From positions 1-12,553 of the forward strand of contig CALJLX010000265.1 of assembly GCA_937982495.1 (NCBI GenBank): a DNA stretch of 12,553 bases. Direction: 5' to 3'. A model generated the notes under the pieces. The model did not search any database. It saw only the letters and a program-made list of their open reading frames with translations, and had not been told where the DNA came from. The translations under genes were made by a program, and so were the position numbers. This DNA comes from an uncultured Desulfuromonas sp. Lineage in GTDB: Bacteria; Desulfobacterota; Desulfuromonadia; Desulfuromonadales; Trichloromonadaceae. Positions 7,235-12,553 of this stretch are shown piece by piece; within the stretch, counting starts at the first letter, position 1, and every line of letters starts with the position of its first letter.

Positions 7235-8168
7235 GGCGTTCCGGGCCGCCGAGGCGACGGAAGCGGTGCCCTGTCCCGTCTGCGGGGCCGGGGCTTATGA
7301 GGTGCTGTTCGAGGCCGGCGACTACGAGTACCAGTTGCCGGGGCGGTTCTTCGTCTCCCGCTGCCGGGGGTGCGGATTGCTGTTCCAGAACCCCCGGCCG
7401 CCCTTCGCCGAGATTCTCCGCTATTACACCGAAGCCTACGAACCCTATAAAACCGTGGGCTCGTCGCTGATGCAAAAGATCCGCCGGCGTTTTCTCGTCG
7501 CGCCGCGCCTGGAAAAATATCGCAAACTGGCCGCGTGTTTCGAGCGGCCGGTGGATTTTCTCGATGTCGGCTGCGCCACCGGCGATCTGCTGGCCGAGCT
7601 GGCGGCCATGCCGGAATTCCGCTGCCAGGGCCTGGAGCCGGTGCCCCATGCCGCGCAAATCGCCCGGGAGCGCGGTTTCGAGGTCCACTGCGCCACCATG
7701 GAGGAGTGGGATATGCCCGACGGGCAATTCGACGTGATTTCCCTGAATCACGTCATCGAGCATGTGCCCGATCCGAAGGGCCTGGCGGCGCGGATCTGTC
7801 GCCTGCTGCGCCCGGATGGGGTGCTGACGGGGGAGACCCCCTGCGTCGACGCCCTGGAACGGTTGGTTTTCGGCCGCTACTGGAAGATCTATCACCTCCC
7901 CCGGCATCTGACCTTCTTCTCCAAGGAGCTGCTGATCCGGCTGTTGCGCGAGGCGGGCTTTTCCAGGGTCGAGCTGCATCTTCAGCCGGCGCCGACCACC
8001 TGGCAGGGCTCGGTGCGCAACTATCTGCTGGCGGGCGATTTTCCGCCCTTCGTCAAGGAACGGTTCTCCGGGCAGAACGTGGCGCTCAACCTGGCCGTGG
8101 CCCCCATCGTCTTCCCCTGCGCCTGGCTCGGCTACGCTTCCATCGTGCACTTCACCGCCTACAAATGA
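7224..8168 (+). CDS. Class I SAM methyltransferase with N-terminal zinc ribbon
   Basis: A 314-residue protein. The N-terminal zinc ribbon has two CxxC knuckles, C17/C20 (CPVCG) and C47/C50 (CRGCG), followed by LLFQNPRP. The methyltransferase core (Methyltransf_23 type) has motif I LDVGCATG (113-120), acidic E138 (GLEP) and NHVIEHVPDP (175-184), then LLRPDGVL. HLPRHLTFFS follows the core, as in many glycan-cluster methyltransferases. The C-terminus is hydrophobic (about 290-312) and may associate with the membrane. N-terminal CxxC pairs also occur in sugar C-methyltransferases of the TylC3/NovU type, but those are longer, so this is only a loose analogy. ATG 7224 overlaps the upstream gene by 11 bases. 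The same domain order recurs in the gene at 11157-12080, pointing to paralogous enzymes with different acceptor positions. Substrate unknown. Confidence 0.85.
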   Translation: MTSEAFRAAEATEAVPCPVCGAGAYEVLFEAGDYEYQLPGRFFVSRCRGCGLLFQNPRPPFAEILRYYTEAYEPYKTVGSSLMQKIRRRFLVAPRLEKYRKLAACFERPVDFLDVGCATGDLLAELAAMPEFRCQGLEPVPHAAQIARERGFEVHCATMEEWDMPDGQFDVISLNHVIEHVPDPKGLAARICRLLRPDGVLTGETPCVDALERLVFGRYWKIYHLPRHLTFFSKELLIRLLREAGFSRVELHLQPAPTTWQGSVRNYLLAGDFPPFVKERFSGQNVALNLAVAPIVFPCAWLGYASIVHFTAYK

Positions 8169-9040
8169 CGGGCCGGCGCTTCTTTGCCTCCGCGACGACC
8201 GAACCGACGAAAGAAATGGATGGGGCCATGGGCGTTACGCCGCATGAAATCGTATGGGATAAAGAGAGCATCGCGGCCTTCTGGAACCGCCTCGGCACCA
8301 GCACGGCCCTGGAAAATTCCTATTTCGGCAAGCAGCGGGGGCGCGCCGTGCTCGGCTTCGTGCGCCGGCACATCGCGGTCGAAGGGCGGGTGGTCGATCT
8401 GGGTTGCGGACCGGGGCATTTCCTCGAACATCTGCTGGCCGCCGGGATCGCCTGCTCGGGGGCCGATCTCTCCGCCGATTCGGTGGCCGCCCTGAACCGG
8501 CGCCTGGGGGAAAACCCCCTGTTTCGGGAGGCGCGGGTTTGCCCGAGTCCGGGCGAGGTACCGTTCCCGCCGGCTTCCGTCGATGTCCTTTTTTGTCTGG
8601 AAACCGTGGAACATCTGCTCGATGCCGACCTTCCCATGTATCTCGGCGCCATGATCGAGGCCCTGGCGCCGGGGGGGAAGTTGATCGTCACCGTGCCGTT
8701 CCGGGAAGACCTGGAGCGGGGCAAGGTCGTTTGCGGCGCCTGCGGCTGTCGCTTCCACCGCACCCAGCACGTGCGGTCGTTCACGGAAGCTTCGCTGCGC
8801 GAGCTTTTCGCGCGCCGGGGGCTGGCGACCCGCCTGTGCCAAGCCGTCATCCTCTGGCCCGATGTCAGGCTGTACCTGGGTTATCTCCGGGGGGCCGCCA
8901 AGAATTACCGTCTGGGTTGTCCCGAGTGCGGCGCGTCCTGTCGTTGCGAGAGGACACTGTGGCGCGGATTGTGGGACAAGCTTCGCAAACGGCAGTTGCG
9001 CCATCTGGTGTATATCGGCGAAAAACCGCGGGGGCAGTGA
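8165..9040 (+). CDS. Class I SAM methyltransferase with internal and C-terminal Cys clusters
   Basis: A 291-residue protein if read from ATG 8165, which overlaps the previous stop as ATGA. ATG 8216 and 8228 are in-frame alternatives that would remove a poorly conserved-looking N-terminus; no strong Shine-Dalgarno settles the choice. The SAM core has VVDLGCGPGH (76-85), D101 (GADLS) and ETVEHLLDAD (146-155), then LAPGGKLIVTVP. After the core comes a knuckle with C190, C193, C195, H198 and H202 (VVCGACGCRFHRTQH). A second cluster lies near the end at C252, C255, C259 and C261 (CPECGASCRC). These two clusters could together bind zinc, which is inference from spacing alone. The VVC..CG..FHR..H..SF arrangement is familiar from methyltransferases in polysaccharide loci. 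It probably modifies the same glycan as its neighbours. Confidence 0.8.
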   Translation: MTGRRFFASATTEPTKEMDGAMGVTPHEIVWDKESIAAFWNRLGTSTALENSYFGKQRGRAVLGFVRRHIAVEGRVVDLGCGPGHFLEHLLAAGIACSGADLSADSVAALNRRLGENPLFREARVCPSPGEVPFPPASVDVLFCLETVEHLLDADLPMYLGAMIEALAPGGKLIVTVPFREDLERGKVVCGACGCRFHRTQHVRSFTEASLRELFARRGLATRLCQAVILWPDVRLYLGYLRGAAKNYRLGCPECGASCRCERTLWRGLWDKLRKRQLRHLVYIGEKPRGQ

Positions 9041-9049
9041 GCTCGGGAC

Positions 9050-10030
9050 ATGGCGATGGTCAGTCGAAAATCCGGCATGAAGCTCCTTTTCGGTTTGAGC
9101 CTGCTGGCGCTGCTGCTGTTCTGGGTGGACTGGCGGGCCGGGGCGCGGATGCTGCTGGCGGTGAACCCCTGGCTGTTGCTGGTCAACGGATTCTTATTTC
9201 TTCTGGCCCTGTGGGTGGCGGCCCTGCGCTGGCGGGTGCTGTTGCGGCCCCAGGGCCTGAACCCGCCGTTGGGCGAGCTTGTCAAAGTCTATTGGATCGG
9301 CGCCTTCGCCAATAACTTTCTCCCCTCCAACATCGGCGGGGATCTGGCGCGGGTCGGCTGGGTGCGCCATTACCGCGACACCGCCGCGATCCTGGCCAGT
9401 GTCGTGGCGGAGCGGACAGCGGGATTTTTCGTGCTGCTGGCCTGCGCCATGTCCGGCGTCGTCGCGCATCCCCAGCTCTTGCCGACCGGGGAGCTTTATG
9501 CGGCCTTCTGGGCGCTGGCGCTGCTGGCCCTGGTGGTCCTGGGCGGGGTGCTGGCGGGCGCGGAGCCGTTGGCGCGCCGGTTGGCGCGGTCATCCGGCGT
9601 CGGCGTGGGTTGGCGCGGCAAGCTCGTCCACGGGATGACGCGACTGGCCGAGGCCGCGTTGTGCTACCGGCACCGGCACGCCGCGCTGGCCGATGCCTGC
9701 GGTTTTTCCCTGCTCTATTACCTGCTGGGTTTCGCCGCCCAGTACACCTACGCCCGCGCCCTGCATCTACCGCTGACGTTCTGGGAGGTGGCGGCGGTGA
9801 CGCCCCTGATTTATCTGATTTCCCTGCTGCCGGTTTCCTTCAACGCCCTCGGCATCGCGGAGAGCGCCTGCGTGTTCTTTTATCTCCAGGTCGGCCTCCG
9901 TGGCGAACAGGCCCTGGCCCTGGCGTTTCTGGCCCGGTTCGTTCAGATGGTCTATTCCCTGGGCGGGGGGTGTTTTCTCCTGTTCGACAAATCCAAACCC
10001 CTCCCCCCCGATCGGTTCGGTGGGCCATGA
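9050..10030 (+). CDS. LPG_synthase_TM / flippase-like polytopic membrane protein
   Basis: A 326-residue hydrophobic protein with about eight membrane segments. It has the signatures of the LPG_synthase_TM family (formerly UPF0104): RWRVLL (60-65), GAFANNFLPSNIGGDLARV (84-102) and SVVAERTAGFFVLL (117-130), then a late segment around LPVSFNALGIAE. In MprF this domain flips aminoacylated phosphatidylglycerol, but here no catalytic aminoacyltransferase domain is attached and the length is that of the stand-alone family. Stand-alone members are common in glycan and glycolipid clusters and are suspected of moving or presenting lipid-linked intermediates, without proof of activity. ATG 9050 lies 9 bases after the previous stop, with only a weak Shine-Dalgarno; ATG 9056 or 9077 is possible. 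Its stop overlaps the next gene as ATGA. Confidence 0.82.
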   Translation: MAMVSRKSGMKLLFGLSLLALLLFWVDWRAGARMLLAVNPWLLLVNGFLFLLALWVAALRWRVLLRPQGLNPPLGELVKVYWIGAFANNFLPSNIGGDLARVGWVRHYRDTAAILASVVAERTAGFFVLLACAMSGVVAHPQLLPTGELYAAFWALALLALVVLGGVLAGAEPLARRLARSSGVGVGWRGKLVHGMTRLAEAALCYRHRHAALADACGFSLLYYLLGFAAQYTYARALHLPLTFWEVAAVTPLIYLISLLPVSFNALGIAESACVFFYLQVGLRGEQALALAFLARFVQMVYSLGGGCFLLFDKSKPLPPDRFGGP

Positions 10031-11133
10031 AGATCGCGAGCATCATGAAAATCGCCAGATATTGCCGGACTCTCTGGGCCAATCTCGGCCACCCCGCGCG
10101 GATGAAAACCGGACCCATCCACATGCAGCTCGAAGTGACGACCCATTGCAACTTGCAGTGCGTCATGTGCGCGCATCCGGCGCTGATCGAGCAGCCCCGG
10201 CACCTGCCCCTGGAACAGTTCAAAACGATCTTCGACCGCATCCGGCCGCTGACGATTTCCCTCAGCGGCCTGGGCGAGCCCTTTCTGCATCCCGAGATGG
10301 CGGCGATGATCCGTTATGCCCACGAGCGTGGCGCGCGGACCATCACCACCTCCAACCTGACCGTGATTACCCCGGATTTGGCTCGGGAAATCGTGCAAAG
10401 CGGGCTCTCCCTGTTGAAGGGCTCCATCGACAGCACCGATCCGGCCACCTATCTGGCGATCCGCCGTCGCGATCTTCATCATCGGGTGCTCGAAGGCCTG
10501 CGCCATATCCAGCGCGCCAAGCAGGAACTCGGCAGCCGCGCGCCCCTGGTGCGGCTGCAATTCGTCATGCAGGGCGACAACTTTCGGGAAATCCCCGAGG
10601 TGCTCGATCTGTGCGCCGACCATGGCGTGGACGCCATCTACTTTCAACCGATCGATCTGGCCAACGAGGCCTACGTCGACGCAGCGACGGTGGAACGCCT
10701 CGTCGGGAACATGGACCGGGAGGCGTTCAAGGCGGTGCTCGAAGGCGCAGCGCGCAAGGCCGCGGCTTTGAAGGTGGCGACCAATCTGCCGACCCTGTTC
10801 CGCGACTTCGAGTCAGTCTGGGCCAAGTACAGGCTGGAGAGTAGTCCCGATCCGGCCTCCGCCGTTTGTCTCATGCCCTGGACCTCGGTGTACGTCTCCG
10901 TGGACGGGGATGTCCGCCTCTGCTGTTCCTTCGCCGCCAGTCAAGAGACGACCATCGGCAACCTGTGGCGGACGGATTTCATGGACATCTGGAACTCCCC
11001 CCGCTATCGGGAGTACCGCGAAGCGTTCCGCGCCGGGCGGCGCCCGCATCGGATCTGCCAAAACTGCATCGCGCCGACCCTGTTCCGGCTGGTCAAGTCC
11101 ACGAACTTTTTCAAATACATGCTGCCCCGCTGA
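10027..11133 (+). CDS. Radical SAM/SPASM-type protein
   Basis: A 368-residue protein. The canonical radical SAM motif CX3CX2C is C41, C45, C48 (CNLQCVMC), preceded by QLEVTTH as usual. The core continues with SLSGLGEPFLHPE (78-90), where the GGEP-like motif binds the SAM amino group, and with SNLTVI (109-114). The C-terminal part has cysteines C281, C299, C300, C344 and C347 in the order CLMPW, RLCCSF, CQNC, which fits a SPASM or twitch domain holding an auxiliary Fe-S cluster. The GNLW...DIWNSPRYREYREAF stretch is typical of this domain. SPASM proteins modify peptides, but many uncharacterised members sit in lipopolysaccharide or exopolysaccharide clusters, and some relatives act on sugars. 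ATG 10027 overlaps the previous stop as ATGA; ATG 10045 is an alternative. No precursor peptide gene is visible nearby, which favours a glycan or lipid substrate by inference. Confidence 0.88.
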   Translation: MKIASIMKIARYCRTLWANLGHPARMKTGPIHMQLEVTTHCNLQCVMCAHPALIEQPRHLPLEQFKTIFDRIRPLTISLSGLGEPFLHPEMAAMIRYAHERGARTITTSNLTVITPDLAREIVQSGLSLLKGSIDSTDPATYLAIRRRDLHHRVLEGLRHIQRAKQELGSRAPLVRLQFVMQGDNFREIPEVLDLCADHGVDAIYFQPIDLANEAYVDAATVERLVGNMDREAFKAVLEGAARKAAALKVATNLPTLFRDFESVWAKYRLESSPDPASAVCLMPWTSVYVSVDGDVRLCCSFAASQETTIGNLWRTDFMDIWNSPRYREYREAFRAGRRPHRICQNCIAPTLFRLVKSTNFFKYMLPR

Positions 11134-11145
11134 GGGTGGCGGCGA

Positions 11146-11150
11146 AAGGA
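11146..11150 (+). promoter_or_regulatory. Ribosome binding site for the methyltransferase at 11157
   Basis: AAGGA lies 6 bases before ATG 11157 in the 23-base gap after the SPASM gene, the widest gap within the operon. It fixes the start just before the zinc ribbon, although the frame is open far upstream. Confidence 0.6.
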
Positions 11151-11156
11151 CGACGG

Positions 11157-12080
11157 ATGCCCCTTTCCCTGGAAGAAGCGCTTTGTCCGGCCTGTCGCGC
11201 GCGGGGCGCCGCTTATGACCGGACCATTCTCGGGGACACGCTCGTGCGCTGCCGCGACTGTGGCCTGGCCTACGTCTTTCCCCGGCCGACCGCGACGGAC
11301 CTCGCCGAATTTTACGCGGCCCTCGCGCTGAACGCCGACTACTATCACGGCCAGAGCGCCTTCAAGGCGGCCTTTTTCGAGTTGTGTTACCGGAAGATCG
11401 AGGCCTACTGTCCGACCGGCAAATTGCTCGATCTGGGCTGCGGGGATTGCGGGTTTCTCAACGCCGGCTACGACCGGGGCTTCGAGCTGTATGGTTCCGA
11501 CTTGAATCCCGAGGTGGCGAAACTGGCGCGGGGGCCGCATCTCAAATTCCTTGTCGGCCCCCTGGAGGAGCAGGGGATCGCCGACGGCGCCTTCGATGTG
11601 GTTTTCACCGCCGCGACCTACGAACACCTGCTCGACCCGGCCGCGACCACCAGGGAAATCGCCAGAATCCTGCGCCCAGGCGGGCTTCTCGCCATGGTCT
11701 CCGTGCCCAATTACCGGGCCTTGAACATCCGCCTCGGCCTGGAGGACTGGATGGTCAACCGGCCTCCGGCCCACATCAACTTTTTCACGGGAGCTTCGCT
11801 GGCCGGGTTGATCGCGGCCAACGGCTTCAAGATCCGGGAACAATGGACCTACGGCCTGAATCCGGCCCCCCTCAAACGGCGACTATTGGGGCAGACATCG
11901 AACGAGCCCTTGCTGGAATGGCTGAAGAAGAACAAGCCCAAGGATCGGGGCGGGGTTTTCCGCCCGGAGATTCAAGCTGGCGGCGCGCGCCCGTGGCTGC
12001 TCCCGCTGGCGTATGCCTATCTGTATTTCAATTATTTCGATTGCGGCTACAAGCTTGCGCTGATCGCAGAAAGAAGATGA
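11157..12080 (+). CDS. Second zinc-ribbon class I SAM methyltransferase
   Basis: A 307-residue protein with the same order as the gene at 7224-8168: an N-terminal zinc ribbon C10/C13 (CPAC) and C32/C35 (CRDCG), followed by LAYVFPRPT, then a SAM-binding core. Motif I is LLDLGCGDCGF (90-100), acidic D115 (GSDLN) and ATYEHLLDP (153-161), then LRPGGLLAMVSVPNY. The third glycine of the usual GxGxG loop is displaced by one residue (GCGDCG), which may alter but need not abolish SAM binding. PAHINFFTGASL matches the post-core segment of glycan-associated methyltransferases. The C-terminus has a short hydrophobic, aromatic stretch (about 280-300, LAYAYLYFNYFDCGY). The reading frame extends upstream into the SPASM gene, but ATG 11157 is preferred for its AAGGA. 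This is the last gene of the apparent operon; no clear terminator follows. Confidence 0.85.
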   Translation: MPLSLEEALCPACRARGAAYDRTILGDTLVRCRDCGLAYVFPRPTATDLAEFYAALALNADYYHGQSAFKAAFFELCYRKIEAYCPTGKLLDLGCGDCGFLNAGYDRGFELYGSDLNPEVAKLARGPHLKFLVGPLEEQGIADGAFDVVFTAATYEHLLDPAATTREIARILRPGGLLAMVSVPNYRALNIRLGLEDWMVNRPPAHINFFTGASLAGLIAANGFKIREQWTYGLNPAPLKRRLLGQTSNEPLLEWLKKNKPKDRGGVFRPEIQAGGARPWLLPLAYAYLYFNYFDCGYKLALIAERR

Positions 12081-12130
12081 TGGAGCTGTTGTGAAATGGG
12101 AGGGATTGAAAGCGGCCGCCCGTCTCTTTG

Positions 12131-12157
12131 CAAATTGTCAATTCAATTTACAATTTG
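12131..12157. repeat. Inverted repeat, possible operator
   Basis: CAAATTGT at 12131-12138 and ACAATTTG at 12150-12157 are perfect 8-base inverted arms around an 11-base AT-rich centre. An extra CAATTT at 12144-12149 offers an alternative pairing with AAATTG at 12132-12137, and repeats in direct orientation at 12151-12156. The site lies about 40 bases upstream of a candidate -10 box. This position and symmetry suit a dimeric regulator, but a chance AT-rich repeat cannot be excluded. Confidence 0.4.
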
Positions 12158-12172
12158 TATGAACTTGCCCAT

Positions 12173-12201
12173 GTAGCAGATGTGGTAAAAAATACTATAC
12201 T
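12173..12201 (+). promoter_or_regulatory. Candidate sigma-70-like promoter for the gene at 12269
   Basis: TATACT at 12196-12201 differs from TATAAT at one position. With 17-base spacing the -35 would be GTAGCA (12173-12178), a poor match to TTGACA; TTGCCC at 12165-12170 is better but too far away. If used, transcription would start near 12208 with a leader of about 60 bases. The weak -35 next to an inverted repeat suggests a regulated promoter, if it is real. Confidence 0.3.
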
Positions 12202-12268
12202 GCTTTTCCTTGAGATATCTTTCAGACGCGAAGCCGCCACCCTCGCGGAAACCCTGTGAGCTTGCCGC

Positions 12269-12553
12269 ATGGCGAAATTCATTCCGATCTTTCGAGCCCT
12301 TCTCCCTCTGCTCATCCTCCTTTCCCTCGCTTTCGCCCTCTATGCCCAGACCTTTGGGCATGCCTGGACCTATGACGACTTTCCGGTGATTGTCGAGAAT
12401 GCCGATGTCCGTTCCTGGGCGGGGTTTTGGGAAAACGGCTATTCCGGGCGGCCGCTGCGGGAGTTGAGCTTTCTGCTCGATCATGCCTTCTTCGGCATGA
12501 ATCCCACGGGCTGGCGGGTGCAGCAGATTTTCTGGCATGGGTTCAATGCCTGG
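12269..12553 (+). CDS. N-terminal part of a TMTC/GT-C-like membrane protein (3' end missing)
   Basis: The frame opens at ATG 12269 and stays open to the end of the window, giving 95 residues. Residues 7-26 form one hydrophobic segment, likely a signal anchor or first membrane helix. The next segment has TYDDF with an acidic pair D36-D37, then IVENADVRSWAGFW, RPLRELSFLLDHAFFG (61-76) and a QQIFWHGFNAW end. This order (YDD, then N..v, RPL.....D..lFG, then N/Q...H..N) resembles the first luminal loop of TMTC-like and related bacterial GT-C proteins that often carry TPR repeats after the membrane part. It probably begins a new transcription unit behind the AT-rich spacer. The Shine-Dalgarno is weak (GTGAG about 8 bases upstream). 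Function beyond membrane glycosyltransferase-like is not supported, since the rest of the protein is outside. Confidence 0.6.
   Translation, partial: MAKFIPIFRALLPLLILLSLAFALYAQTFGHAWTYDDFPVIVENADVRSWAGFWENGYSGRPLRELSFLLDHAFFGMNPTGWRVQQIFWHGFNAW

Larger units (their letters stand above)
12081..12268 (+). other. Non-coding spacer, AT-rich in the middle, at an operon boundary
   Basis: This 188-base stretch is the only sizeable gap in the window. The first 40 bases are GC-rich and include a palindromic GCGGCCGC (12112-12119) with no U-rich tail, so no intrinsic terminator can be called. From about 12126 to 12225 the DNA turns AT-rich, unlike anything else here. It holds an inverted repeat, a -10-like hexamer and the leader of the gene at 12269. 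A 26-codon frame from ATG 12096 has no support as a gene. A short stem could form in the leader between CGCGA (12227-12231) and TCGCG (12243-12247). Confidence 0.6.

Noticed and set aside
152..10009. Seven-base G or C runs at 152-158, 3133-3139, 8671-8677 and 10003-10009 as phase-variation tracts
   Set aside because: All are in frame within intact genes, mostly encode Gly-rich turns, and are short for slippage switches; runs of seven are expected in DNA this GC-rich.
12112..12119. GCGGCCGC palindrome as a terminator or a cloning site
   Set aside because: The stem has no loop or T-tract, so it is not a terminator. A single 8-base palindrome in GC-rich DNA needs no special explanation.
12096..12176. 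Possible 26-residue peptide gene in the spacer
   Set aside because: No convincing Shine-Dalgarno, no known motif, and it runs through the inverted repeat; the length is expected by chance.
12143..12538. Minus-strand frame of 131 codons at the window end
   Set aside because: It is opposite the N-terminal part of the membrane protein beginning at 12269, which has a hydrophobic helix and family-like motifs; the minus frame has none.
1..12553. tRNA, rRNA, CRISPR arrays, insertion sequences or attachment sites
   Set aside because: I saw no cloverleaf-like segment, spaced repeats, transposase motifs or terminal inverted repeats by reading; the DNA is almost fully accounted for by protein genes.

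Overview
The window is about 12.5 kb of GC-rich bacterial DNA. All recognisable genes lie on the + strand and almost no DNA is non-coding until the last 500 bases. Strong GC bias at third codon positions, GTG starts and 4-base stop/start overlaps (GTGA, ATGA) fit a GC-rich Gram-negative bacterium. Gene content of this kind (GT39-type membrane glycosyltransferases, TMTC-like proteins, zinc-ribbon methyltransferases) is common in Desulfuromonadales-type bacteria. That placement is an inference from general knowledge and is weak.

Layout. Bases 1-705 hold the 3' end of a large membrane protein. It overlaps a GT39/PMT-like membrane glycosyltransferase (702-2198). Next come a GT4 glycosyltransferase (2213-3361), a glutamine-dependent asparagine-synthetase-like amidotransferase (3366-5210), a class I SAM methyltransferase (5207-5947) and a radical SAM enzyme built like a methylthiotransferase (5951-7234). 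These are followed by a zinc-ribbon methyltransferase (7224-8168), another methyltransferase with internal and C-terminal Cys clusters (8165-9040), an LPG_synthase_TM/flippase-like membrane protein (9050-10030), a radical SAM/SPASM protein (10027-11133) and a second zinc-ribbon methyltransferase (11157-12080). Junctions range from an 11-base overlap to a 23-base gap, so bases 1-12080 look like one transcription unit whose promoter lies upstream of the window. An AT-rich spacer with an inverted repeat and a possible promoter follows (12081-12268). A new membrane-protein gene begins at 12269 and runs off the end.

How the genes may work together. Two membrane glycosyltransferase-like proteins, one cytosolic GT4 enzyme, an amidotransferase, four methyltransferases and two radical SAM enzymes suggest an envelope or extracellular glycan, or a glycolipid, that is assembled and then heavily decorated by methylation, amidation and radical chemistry. 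No nucleotide-sugar synthesis, Wzx/Wzy or ABC export genes are visible here; they would have to lie outside the window.

The most unusual gene is the radical SAM protein at 5951-7234. It keeps the three-Cys N-terminal domain of MiaB/RimO-type methylthiotransferases, but appears to lack the C-terminal TRAM domain and has a CX4CX2C cluster motif, with a further Cys, in place of CX3CX2C. In this setting it could act on something other than tRNA or ribosomal protein S12.
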